A DNA stretch of 64,000 bases from an uncultured Dokdonia sp. (GCA_947503305.1 CANNDF010000001.1:744001-808000), one strand, 5' to 3'. Positions 52,191 through 59,196 are shown, counted from the stretch's first letter. Made by a program: numbers and translations. Notes: generated from the sequence alone by a model not told the origin.

Positions 52191-52234
52191 TGGTGTCGGT
52201 TGTCGGACTTGAACCAACGACTTACTGATTACAA
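52191..52234 (-). other. tRNA-Thr (UGU) 3' half, cut at anticodon loop
   Basis: Minus-strand reading: CCA end, acceptor strand AACCGACA, T-arm GTTGG TTCAAGT CCAAC, variable AAGTC, anticodon stem TCAGT and loop TTGTAA with anticodon TGT. The 5' half is missing. The stop codon of the next minus-strand gene begins at 52238, only 3 nt from the homology end, so that gene and the tRNA half abut. Confidence 0.75.
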
Positions 52235-52237
52235 CGT

Positions 52238-52882
52238 TTAATCAATATTATTTTCTTCTTCAAAATGTTCTATATTTTTCTCAAAATTTTGGAAGATTTT
52301 TAATAAAATCTGATAATATATATATACCAGAAAACTAACGGGCAAAGCTGCTAATATAATTGAGAATAACAGATTTATTTTTCCTTGTACTTGCTCAATA
52401 CCATTTTCAATACTGATCTTTCCTTGACACTCATACACAAAGTAAGAGACTAAGAATACACAAGAAATTAAATATAATATATTATACTCATGATGCCTTC
52501 TTTTATACATATTAAAAAAAGATGACTTATCATTTGAGTTATTATATAATCTAGAGTCCCATTCAATTTGATTAAGGCAAGTAATAATTCCTAAAAATCT
52601 TCGATAATAAGCAGTTTCTAATAAAAATAGTACCCCAATTAGAATAGCGGTTATATATGCAACTACAGCATTTTGACTTATTTTCCCTCCAATAGTTTCT
52701 AAAAAGATTGGTGAATTAGTTGTAAGCGGAATAATTTTAATAATGAAACCAATTGAAACGAAAATCAGAGTGAATATCGAAATCCTTGCCCTAAACATTA
52801 ATAAAGAATAATGTTTATAAAAATCAATATATGCTTGATATTGGTTAAGTTTTGTTGGCAAGTTAGATGAGTTTTCTCTCAT
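52238..52882 (-). CDS. Four-helix membrane protein, possible SLATT-like effector
   Basis: A 214-aa protein with two pairs of membrane helices (about residues 30-50 and 72-95; 135-152 and 165-192) joined by a cytoplasmic helical segment (YYRRFLGIITCLNQIEWDSRLY). A charged end follows. This layout resembles SLATT-type pore-forming effectors or other small membrane effectors of defence systems, but I cannot identify the family. It is the only gene between tRNA-Thr and tRNA-Lys halves. Confidence 0.5.
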   Translation of the reverse strand: MRENSSNLPTKLNQYQAYIDFYKHYSLLMFRARISIFTLIFVSIGFIIKIIPLTTNSPIFLETIGGKISQNAVVAYITAILIGVLFLLETAYYRRFLGIITCLNQIEWDSRLYNNSNDKSSFFNMYKRRHHEYNILYLISCVFLVSYFVYECQGKISIENGIEQVQGKINLLFSIILAALPVSFLVYIYYQILLKIFQNFEKNIEHFEEENNID

Positions 52883-53066
52883 AATTATCTAATAGTATAG
52901 TTACGTAAGTCGAATTTACGTTAAACTAATGATCATAAAATCAGTATAAACACCTGTTTTTTATCATATTAGGTTTTTTTAACCTTCAAAGAACCCTTTA
53001 TATAGTAACTTACTATACAAGAATAAATATTATTTTATTTATCATTGGAAATAGTCATGATAAACT

Positions 53067-53085
53067 CCTAGCCATATACCTAGCC
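53067..53085. promoter_or_regulatory. Arm-type integrase repeat, copy 1
   Basis: CCTAGCC at 53067-53073 and 53079-53085, period 12, followed by a GAAAG block. The surrounding 25 bp recur with two mismatches at 53310-53334, on the other side of the tRNA-Lys half. The two positions flank the core as P and P' arms would. Confidence 0.6.
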
Positions 53086-53132
53086 CGAAAGGTTTCTAAG
53101 AACATTAGATAGAGTTAAATGCTTGAAAGTAA

Positions 53133-53177
53133 TGGTGACCGCGCAGAGATTCGAACTCTGGACCTACTGATTAAAAG
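53133..53177 (-). other. tRNA-Lys (UUU) 3' half, probable attachment core
   Basis: Minus-strand reading: CCA end, acceptor strand GCGGTCA, T-arm CAGAG TTCGAAT CTCTG, variable AGGTC, stem TCAGT, loop CTTTTAA with anticodon TTT. The homology stops exactly after loop position 32. The integrase gene starts 140 bp away and identical repeats lie on both sides. Confidence 0.8.
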
Positions 53178-53309
53178 CGCAACCTTAGTGCATTTTATAC
53201 TCTTTTCTTAATTCTTATAAAACCTTTCAAGCAATTGTTTTTAAATAAATTTTTAAGTTATGAGGAGTTCATAAGAATGAGTAAGAATTCAAGAAATTAT
53301 ATCAAAAAA

Positions 53310-53328
53310 CCTAGCCATATGCCTAGCC
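53310..53328. promoter_or_regulatory. Arm-type integrase repeat, copy 2
   Basis: CCTAGCC at 53310-53316 and 53322-53328, period 12. The copy spans the preferred integrase start codon (53319), so integrase binding could also repress its own translation or transcription. Confidence 0.6.
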
Positions 53329-54767
53329 AGAAAGATGTAAAGGCAAAAAAAGTAAGATTTACTGATCTTACCATTAAGCATTTGAAACCGTCAAGTAAAC
53401 GCAAAATTATTTGGTGTGATAGAAATACAGGTTTTGGACTTCGAGTTTCCCAAAGGGGAAGTAAATCTTGGGTGTATATGTATTACTTTAAAGGGAAGTC
53501 ACGTATGATGACTCTAGGAAAGTATCCTCTAATGTCTTTAAGAAATGCAAGATTGGCTTATGCAAATGCAAAATATCAAGCAGATTGTACAATTGATCCT
53601 GCTAAACAAAAAGTTGAAGAGAATATTTTTGAACGTGAAGCTGATACTGTTAGTAATTTAGCAGTTAAATATATAGAATATTGTATAGCTAAAGGAGAAG
53701 TGGCTTGGAAAGAAAAACAACGCCTTATCAATAAAGAAATTCTTCCTTTAATTGGTGATATGAAAATTCATAATGTATCATTTAGAGACATCGCTATTAT
53801 TGTAAATACAATGTTCGTAGAAAGGAAAAAAGCAACCCAAGCCCAACGTCTCTTATCTCATACTCGTTGTATGTTCAAATATGCCAAAAACTCTTTGGGA
53901 ATTATTGAAACTAATCCTTGCTCTGATTTGGAAGCACCTAAGAGAACCCAAAAAAGAAAACGAGCTTTAGATACCAAAGAGATTTATTTGTTTTGGAATA
54001 ACATTGATTATACGTTGATGTCTCCTGTGGTGCGTTCAGGCTTAAGGTTTATGCTCTGTACATTGGCAAGGGGTGTAGAAGTTCGTAAAATGAAATGGGA
54101 GGATGTTAATTTTAGTGATAGGACTTGGTTGATACCGTCTGAAAATGCAAAGAATGGACGAGAGCTTTTGTTGCCTCTGAATAATAGAGCAATACAGATA
54201 TTAGAAGAAATAAGAGAAGTAACAGGTCATTCAAAACTTGTATTTGGGCATCATTCTACAATGAACTATGGCGAACTTAAAAAAGAGTATGAATTATCTG
54301 TAATGGGTGGTACGGCTTTCAGTCATGCTATGAGAGATAATTTTGATCTTTTCAACATCGAAGAACGGTTTACGCCTCATGATTTACGAAAGACAGGAGC
54401 AACTTGTTTGACAAGTATAGGCTATCCTAAAGGATGGGTGAGTAAACTTTTAAATCATACGCCTAAAGGAGTTACATCTAACTTTTATGATTCCTTTGAC
54501 TATTTTGAAGAAAAAAGAGCAGGGATGGAAGCTATTCAGTATATCATAGATCGAGTTTTATCATCTAAGAACCTTGATAATGTTCCATCCCTGCGAAGCT
54601 TACGAAAAGAGTTCTTTAGTGGGAAACTTATTTATCAATTTCTTGATGAGGGCTATTACCAGTCTCAAAATGCTGTCGATAGTCAGCAGGATTCTCCATC
54701 CACTCGATCAAATCCTGTAACTTATAAGCTTTCCTACGACCTTGGGACGTTAAAGGGTGCAGTTTAG
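53319..54767 (+). CDS. int: Tyrosine-type site-specific integrase, DUF4102/P4 family
   Basis: An about 482-aa integrase from the start at 53319; earlier in-frame starts (53277, 53235) would add a short extension that encodes the arm repeat. The N-terminal arm-binding domain (DUF4102) runs to about residue 90 (TDLTIKHLKPSS, WCDRNTGFGLRVS, YPLMSLRNARLAY). The core-binding domain follows, then the catalytic domain with Arg in CTLARGVEVRKMKWEDV, HDLRKTGAT (HxxR) and Tyr in VTSNFYDSFDYFEE. P4-type integrases recombine at tRNA genes. It is the only integrase gene in the array and adjoins the tRNA-Lys half. Its 3' end overlaps the convergent excisionase gene by 140 bp. Confidence 0.85.
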   Translation: MPSQKDVKAKKVRFTDLTIKHLKPSSKRKIIWCDRNTGFGLRVSQRGSKSWVYMYYFKGKSRMMTLGKYPLMSLRNARLAYANAKYQADCTIDPAKQKVEENIFEREADTVSNLAVKYIEYCIAKGEVAWKEKQRLINKEILPLIGDMKIHNVSFRDIAIIVNTMFVERKKATQAQRLLSHTRCMFKYAKNSLGIIETNPCSDLEAPKRTQKRKRALDTKEIYLFWNNIDYTLMSPVVRSGLRFMLCTLARGVEVRKMKWEDVNFSDRTWLIPSENAKNGRELLLPLNNRAIQILEEIREVTGHSKLVFGHHSTMNYGELKKEYELSVMGGTAFSHAMRDNFDLFNIEERFTPHDLRKTGATCLTSIGYPKGWVSKLLNHTPKGVTSNFYDSFDYFEEKRAGMEAIQYIIDRVLSSKNLDNVPSLRSLRKEFFSGKLIYQFLDEGYYQSQNAVDSQQDSPSTRSNPVTYKLSYDLGTLKGAV

Positions 54768-54942
54768 GAAAACGCCCTGCTAATCGTTCTCTGTATTGAG
54801 TAGTCTTATCTAAGGTTGTTACTATTTCTACTGTCTTAATAGATACAAACGCATTCATCTTTAAAAGCAGTTGTGCGACAATTTCTGTTTCTTGGTCTGG
54901 ATCAATGAGAATGACAGAATTATTTTCAATAGTTTTAAGCAT
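54628..54942 (-). CDS. AlpA-like excisionase/regulator, overlapping int
   Basis: A 104-aa protein from the ATG at 54942, which has AAAGGA 7 nt upstream. The C-terminal half is an AlpA/Xis-type HTH: QYRERLAGRFPKLHPLTSQG and RRKAYKLQDLIEWMENP, with the FPxxxPL pattern. The N-terminal part (VILIDPDQETEIVAQLLLKM) is an added segment. The last 46 codons are antisense to the integrase gene. It probably controls direction of integration or the attached genes. Confidence 0.65.
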   Translation of the reverse strand: MLKTIENNSVILIDPDQETEIVAQLLLKMNAFVSIKTVEIVTTLDKTTQYRERLAGRFPKLHPLTSQGRRKAYKLQDLIEWMENPADYRQHFETGNSPHQEIDK

Positions 54943-55127
54943 ATAGTTTCCTTTGGTTTGGTTAGGTGAAAGGTCGTTATACAAACCTTCAAAAAACTTG
55001 CCTATGCACATAGATAACTACTGGTTATTCCTGTGTTTGTAATGGGTCAGATTCACAAAACCTTTGTGCATGTTTTTTAGAGATCACTCTTTCTAAAAAA
55101 CAATCTCTTAAAATAAAGGAGCAAAAT

Positions 55128-55430
55128 ATGAATTCTAAAACATATCAATCAACAGCTAAAACAAGATTAGACTTTTTAAATGAAGTTGTTAAACCGATGG
55201 TCAAAAGGAGGAAAGAGCTTAAAATGACGCAGGCTGATGTCAATGATAAATTAGGTGTTGCAGATTTTCTGGTGGCAAAATGGGAGTGTGGCATGCGTTC
55301 TCCCACGGCTTTTAATCTTCTTTGTTGGGCAGAGGTCTTAGATGGGAATATGGTATTTAGATTAAATAAAGCCCTAACTCCTGAAATGACTATAGAACAA
55401 GCTAAGAATGATAATTTAGAAAATAGTTAA
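55128..55430 (+). CDS. XRE-family HTH protein
   Basis: A 100-aa protein with an HTH at about residues 25-75: MTQADVNDKLGVADFLVAKWECGMRSPTAFNLLCWAEVL (landmarks KMTQADVNDKLG, AKWECGMRSPTA). A clear AGGAG lies 8 nt before the ATG, unlike most genes of this chromosome. It probably regulates the excisionase or its own operon. A terminator follows at 55434. Confidence 0.7.
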   Translation: MNSKTYQSTAKTRLDFLNEVVKPMVKRRKELKMTQADVNDKLGVADFLVAKWECGMRSPTAFNLLCWAEVLDGNMVFRLNKALTPEMTIEQAKNDNLENS

Positions 55431-55433
55431 AAA

Positions 55434-55468
55434 TTTAAGCCCTCTCACTAATAATGAGGGGGCTTAAA
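55434..55468. terminator. Bidirectional hairpin between convergent genes
   Basis: TTTAAGCCCTCTCA pairs with TGAGGGGGCTTAAA with one G-T pair. It separates the XRE gene (plus) from the DUF6527 gene (minus), and could stop both transcripts. Confidence 0.7.
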
Positions 55469-55496
55469 CCATTGAGAAACATTCCATCTTAGGTAG

Positions 55497-55946
55497 TTAT
55501 TCCCAAAAGATCAATTTCCTAATCCAATACAACCAATTCTTATTCTCAAATTTTAGAGGTATAGTCTTTTCTATAAGAGCTTCTCTCTCTTTATCTAAAA
55601 CAATTGATTGATTATCTCGATAATATTCCTCTCTTTCAACATCGTCTGTTTCTCTCACTTTATGAATCTTATCTTCATTCCATTTTGAAGCCCATTCAAT
55701 CTTATTATTAGTAATCCAATAATGCGATTTACAATCAAAACTCCAATTTCCAATAGATGGTTTTAAAGTAACACTCTCTCCGTCATAGATCATTTTCCAA
55801 CCTGTTGGTGACAACGGGGTATTAACCTCGTTGCCACATCCACAGGCGCATTTGTGAATGACTGCTCCATACTCTAATGAGAGATACAAAATACCATTCT
55901 CCATTTGATCAGGAATAAAGTCTACAAACTTATGTTGGACATTCAT
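55497..55946 (-). CDS. DUF6527 zinc-binding protein of the ubiquitin-like operon
   Basis: A 149-aa protein with metal-binding candidate residues CACGCGNEV (near residues 33-41) and DCKSHYW (near 72-78). YLSLEYGAVIHKCACGCG and WSFDCKSHYWITNNKIEWA are the conserved blocks I associate with DUF6527, a partner of multi-ubiquitin and ThiF-type genes. It overlaps the E1-like gene by 17 bp and is last in the operon. A role as adaptor or effector is inferred from conserved linkage. Confidence 0.7.
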   Translation of the reverse strand: MNVQHKFVDFIPDQMENGILYLSLEYGAVIHKCACGCGNEVNTPLSPTGWKMIYDGESVTLKPSIGNWSFDCKSHYWITNNKIEWASKWNEDKIHKVRETDDVEREEYYRDNQSIVLDKEREALIEKTIPLKFENKNWLYWIRKLIFWE

Positions 55947-57108
55947 TACTTACCAATTGATTTACATTAATAGAGTACGTACTATTATGCTCCTTTTCTT
56001 GATCATTATAGAATTCATAAAATTTCTTCCATTTTATAACAGCATGAATAGCATTAAGCGCATTGATCTCTGCTATTTGAATATTAGAAGTATAATCATT
56101 GTCTTCGTCTATATCAGCAAGTGAAACATGTCTATAAATATGATCTCTTTTTAATGGTGTACTTATAGTTGTACGAACCATGCCTATCAAAGAGTCATCA
56201 ACCCTCTCAACATTAAGTCCTGTATCAATGAATGATACTCCTTCATCTTCAAGCTTCTTAAAAATTAACTTCTTAATTTCACTTCTATCAATACATACAA
56301 ATACAAAATCCAAATCCTTAAGTATTCCAACATTGGTTTCATTTAAATAAAAACCATGAGGGATAACATACTTATGCACTTTAGAATAAAGACGATCATA
56401 ATAATCCACCTTTAATATTGATTCATTTAATTCCTCAATGGAAGGCGCTCCTGGTGCTCTAAAAGCATTATGTTGTATAAAGGTATCTCCATCAAATAAA
56501 TGAATCTCTCCAACAAGTGTCTTTGCTACAAAATCTAAAATATATGATCCTGTACCGCCTAAACCGATAATACCAATCTTAAGGTTTGATATTTTCTGGT
56601 TTATAACATCAATTTCTGCTCTTGAAGAATTTGTGTCACTATAATGTAATACAGATTCTTCTTCTGATGATTCTATGACTTTGAATGTCTTAGCTGTGAT
56701 AGAACTATCTATAGATATTGCAGGTGCAGAAATGATTTTAATATACTGAGTCATTTTCTCATAGTAATTTTTGTAGCCATCACGTGGCTTATTTGAGAAA
56801 GAATGATTTATCGTGATTCTATCATTTAATTTACGTACTTGATTAACATGACTGATTTGTCTAATGACTATCCCTTCAATGTTACAAGGCATATCGCCAA
56901 TAAAGTGTATGACATGTGTGTCTGGTCTTGTAACTTGATTATTAGCAATAGACACGTTGGAAACCAACGTGCCTTTTGCTATCTCCTTCTTACTGTTCAC
57001 ATAAGGAACACTATGTATCAAGAGATAATTTCCAATTATCTCAACTTCATAACCTTCATTACGAAGTTTTTTGATATCTGGACTACGATCTATTAGTTTG
57101 AGTGACAT
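55930..57108 (-). CDS. ThiF/E1-like enzyme with DUF6791 N-terminus
   Basis: A 392-aa protein. The N-terminal domain (about 1-150; LRNEGYEVEIIGNYLLIHSVPYV in parts) resembles DUF6791, found fused to ThiF domains. The C-terminal part (about 170-370) is an E1/ThiF adenylation domain with KIGIIGLGGTGSYILDFVA as nucleotide-binding loop, HLFDGDTFIQHNAFRAPG as the conserved Asp/Arg segment and FVFVCIDRSEIKKLI. A clear catalytic Cys like that of eukaryotic E1 is not obvious by eye. It should activate the C-terminus of the multi-ubiquitin protein. It overlaps both neighbours (26 and 17 bp). Confidence 0.75.
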   Translation of the reverse strand: MSLKLIDRSPDIKKLRNEGYEVEIIGNYLLIHSVPYVNSKKEIAKGTLVSNVSIANNQVTRPDTHVIHFIGDMPCNIEGIVIRQISHVNQVRKLNDRITINHSFSNKPRDGYKNYYEKMTQYIKIISAPAISIDSSITAKTFKVIESSEEESVLHYSDTNSSRAEIDVINQKISNLKIGIIGLGGTGSYILDFVAKTLVGEIHLFDGDTFIQHNAFRAPGAPSIEELNESILKVDYYDRLYSKVHKYVIPHGFYLNETNVGILKDLDFVFVCIDRSEIKKLIFKKLEDEGVSFIDTGLNVERVDDSLIGMVRTTISTPLKRDHIYRHVSLADIDEDNDYTSNIQIAEINALNAIHAVIKWKKFYEFYNDQEKEHNSTYSINVNQLVSNECPT

Positions 57109-57742
57109 TAAAAATCATTTTATTTTTAACATAAATCACTTCTCCTCTGACCATACTCCCTTCTGGTTTACTAGGAACTCCTCTTTTGTAAGTTACAGTG
57201 TAAATTACATTTGGATCATTAGAAATTGTCCCATATTGGAGCTTTACAATGTCCTCAAAATAAATCTCATTCTTATTCCAAACCTTATCACGAGCATTAA
57301 CAATAACACACTCTACAGGATCAACAGCATAACTTACAAAGCAAGACTTTCTAGTGATAGCAACTTTATGCTCTACATCATCTTGATAGGTTACTTCTAT
57401 ATCATTATGCCTAATCTCATTTAAATAGGAATGATCTGTATTAATCCCCGCTGCTCTCATTATTTCGTTAGGGGTCATAAAGCAGTCTTGAACTTCAAAT
57501 TGCTTTTCATCAACTTTAATAAAAAGACCTTTATAAGGTTTTGCTCTAAAGCCTTCTATCCCTGGAGATTTTAAATCTACTTCTTCATCAAGTTGAATAG
57601 GTGTAAAGCCTTTTTCATTGATTTTATAAAGTAGTTCATAGTCCTCTGTAGGAGATAAGTTTGCAATTGTTAATAGCTCTTGTCCTGTTATTTTCGATTT
57701 GCTAGACTCAAATCTCTGATTATTCAATTTATATACAAACAT
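57083..57742 (-). CDS. Multi-ubiquitin-like protein (three tandem domains)
   Basis: A 219-aa protein composed of about three ubiquitin-like domains (about 1-75, 76-140 and 141-219), as in PF14452. Repeated beginnings are FVYKLNNQRFESSKSKITGQ, LFIKVDEKQFEVQDCFMTP and CVIVNARDKVWNKNEIYFE. The last domain ends with EVIYVKNKMIFNVTQTNRS, a typical end of this family, without an obvious Gly-Gly. It is the first gene of the operon; downstream genes encode an activating enzyme and DUF6527. A palindrome CAAACATATGTTTG overlaps its start codon. Confidence 0.75.
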   Translation of the reverse strand: MFVYKLNNQRFESSKSKITGQELLTIANLSPTEDYELLYKINEKGFTPIQLDEEVDLKSPGIEGFRAKPYKGLFIKVDEKQFEVQDCFMTPNEIMRAAGINTDHSYLNEIRHNDIEVTYQDDVEHKVAITRKSCFVSYAVDPVECVIVNARDKVWNKNEIYFEDIVKLQYGTISNDPNVIYTVTYKRGVPSKPEGSMVRGEVIYVKNKMIFNVTQTNRS

Positions 57743-57749
57743 ATGTTTG
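57736..57749. promoter_or_regulatory. Operator-like palindrome at the start of the multi-ubiquitin gene
   Basis: CAAACATATGTTTG is a perfect 14-bp palindrome covering the start codon. Its CAAAC/GTTTG half-sites equal those of the palindrome at 58105-58124 before xre. Confidence 0.45.
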
Positions 57750-57786
57750 ATTTTTTAAAATTTAACTCAATGGTTTTACAACGGCA

Positions 57787-57794
57787 CAAGTATA
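57787..57794 (-). promoter_or_regulatory. Possible -7 box of the ubiquitin-like operon
   Basis: On the minus strand TATACTTG, one mismatch from TAnnTTTG, about 45 nt upstream of the start codon. No clear -33 element. Confidence 0.3.
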
Positions 57795-57828
57795 ATTTGC
57801 CGAAAAGACAGTATGTTTTGCTATAACA

Positions 57829-57860
57829 TTTGTTTGTTTTTAAAAAAAATCATACATTTG
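57829..57860 (+). promoter_or_regulatory. Promoter of the small-RNA candidate
   Basis: TTTG at 57829-57832, 20 nt, TACATTTG at 57853-57860. Spacing is identical to that of the xre promoter at 58116-58147. Confidence 0.65.
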
Positions 57861-57866
57861 TATAAC

Positions 57867-57977
57867 AAAACAAAGGAATCCTTCAAGGTGATAAGCCTCG
57901 AAGCGTAGTCGTCCAAACTTTAATTCCTAAATAATTTAATCCAGTTTATTGTTGTCGCAATGGACTGGATTTTTTGG
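57867..57977 (+). ncRNA. Small RNA candidate beside the ubiquitin-like operon
   Basis: It is bounded by a consensus promoter and an intrinsic terminator AATCCAGT/ACTGGATT with TTTTT (57938-57945, 57964-57975). An AGGAAT/ATTCCT helix (57874-57879, 57923-57928) closes a 5' domain with a CCTTCAAGG mini-hairpin. No reading frame fits. About 110 nt long, transcribed away from the multi-ubiquitin gene. Confidence 0.6.
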
Positions 57978-58104
57978 TTTTATATCAGCGTTACTTTTTT
58001 AGTTAAACAAATTCTAAATTTGAGAAAACTCAAGTTAACGCAAATATAAGAATAATTTTTCAATATGTAAACTTTTGGAAATATATAATTTCAATAATGT
58101 AAAT

Positions 58105-58147
58105 TTAGACAAACGTTTGTCTAATTCAACATAATTTAATATCTTTG
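58105..58147 (+). promoter_or_regulatory. Promoter and operator of the XRE-ImmA pair
   Basis: A perfect 20-bp palindrome TTAGACAAACGTTTGTCTAA (58105-58124) overlaps the -33 TTTG (58116-58119). The -7 element is TATCTTTG at 58140-58147. The XRE protein encoded next probably represses this promoter. Confidence 0.7.
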
Positions 58148-58165
58148 TAAACGCTTACAATCACT

Positions 58166-58495
58166 ATGACAGACGAGAATAAAAAAAGATTTTATTCGCA
58201 ATTAGGCAAAACAATCTCAATAAAAAGAAATGAAGTTCAACTTAGCCAAGCTCAAGTTGCAGAAAGAGTTTCTATGAGTCGTGCCTCTATTGTGAATATT
58301 GAAAAAGGCAGGCAATACCCACCGGCACACCTTTTATGGAGTTTATCTAAAGTTTTTAATATAGAATTAGAAGATCTTTTTCCTGAATTTGATTTAATTA
58401 CTGAAAAAATTAATCCTAATTTTGAAAAACTTTTAAAAAGTATAAATCCAGAAAAATCAGAAATCATCAATTCATTCCTTCAAAAAAGGGCATAA
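58166..58495 (+). CDS. XRE-family regulator paired with ImmA
   Basis: A 109-aa protein with an HTH at about residues 12-65: KTISIKRNEVQLSQAQVAERV and MSRASIVNIEKGRQYPPAHLL are classical helix 2-helix 3 sequences, and NIELEDLFPEF follows. It precedes an ImmA/IrrE-type peptidase by 40 bp, the arrangement in which the peptidase cleaves the repressor under stress. The operator before it is a 20-bp palindrome. Confidence 0.8.
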   Translation: MTDENKKRFYSQLGKTISIKRNEVQLSQAQVAERVSMSRASIVNIEKGRQYPPAHLLWSLSKVFNIELEDLFPEFDLITEKINPNFEKLLKSINPEKSEIINSFLQKRA

Positions 58496-58535
58496 GAATT
58501 GATATTATTACTATTAACAATTAAAATTAGTAGAA

Positions 58536-59069
58536 ATGAGAACAGCTGATATTGAAAAATTTACTGAAGATTTATTAAGAAGGCATGATTTGTTTAAGGC
58601 TTCTATTGATATTAAGAAAATTGTCAAAAAAGAAAGTATACCATTAATTCCTTATGAACTAGGCGATGAAATATCTGGAATGTTAGTTCTTGAAAATGGA
58701 CAGGCTAGAATAGGTTACAATCAAGATCACCATAAAGTGAGACAAAGATTCACAATTGCTCATGAATTAGGACATTATTTTCTTCATTCAAAAAGTGATG
58801 AAGATAAATTATTTCTTAGTCATGCTCAGGTAATGTTTAGAAAAAACACATCCAAAGAAGTAAGTTTTAAAAAAGAGAAAGAGGCCAATATGTTTGCGGC
58901 ATCTATTCTAATGCCAAAATTTCTTATTGAAGAGGCATATGATAAAATTCTCAATGAGAATAGTAAAATAGATGATGATCAAATTGTTTGGCATTTGTCA
59001 ACTCAGTTTGTAGTGAGCCAACTTGCAATGTCATACAGGCTAAAGAACCTAAATAAAATTTATTTTTAA
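58536..59069 (+). CDS. ImmA/IrrE-family metallopeptidase
   Basis: A 177-aa zinc peptidase with the motif AHELGHYFLH (HExxH, near residues 76-80) and a third-ligand region KEANMFAASILMP (near 110-122). FTIAHELGHYFLH is the hallmark of ImmA/IrrE proteins. It would cleave the upstream XRE repressor and so de-repress genes of the segment, perhaps the small RNA and ubiquitin-like operon. Confidence 0.85.
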   Translation: MRTADIEKFTEDLLRRHDLFKASIDIKKIVKKESIPLIPYELGDEISGMLVLENGQARIGYNQDHHKVRQRFTIAHELGHYFLHSKSDEDKLFLSHAQVMFRKNTSKEVSFKKEKEANMFAASILMPKFLIEEAYDKILNENSKIDDDQIVWHLSTQFVVSQLAMSYRLKNLNKIYF

Positions 59070-59111
59070 AGGAATAAAACTATTTGTTGTATCTATGTTG
59101 TACCTCAATAA

Positions 59112-59140
59112 AAAAGCCAAGATTTTAAATCTTGGCTTTT
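59112..59140. terminator. Bidirectional terminator
   Basis: A perfect 12-bp stem AAAAGCCAAGAT/ATCTTGGCTTTT. It follows the ImmA gene on the plus strand and the tRNA-Leu half on the minus strand. Confidence 0.85.
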
Positions 59141-59144
59141 CCTT

Positions 59145-59196
59145 TGGACGGGCGGAGAGACTCGAACTCTCATACCTTGCGACACTAGATCCTAAG
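59145..59196 (-). other. tRNA-Leu (UAG) 3' half, cut at anticodon loop
   Basis: Minus-strand reading: CCA end, acceptor strand CGCCCGT, T-arm GAGAG TTCGAGT CTCTC, variable arm GTCGCAAGGTAT, anticodon stem TCTAG and loop CTTAGGA with anticodon TAG. The 5' stem, D arm and 5' acceptor are absent. It retains a natural-looking terminator downstream. Confidence 0.8.

Noticed and set aside
57867-57977. Retron non-coding RNA
   Set aside because: No reverse transcriptase gene is present nearby and no long inverted repeat closes the RNA.
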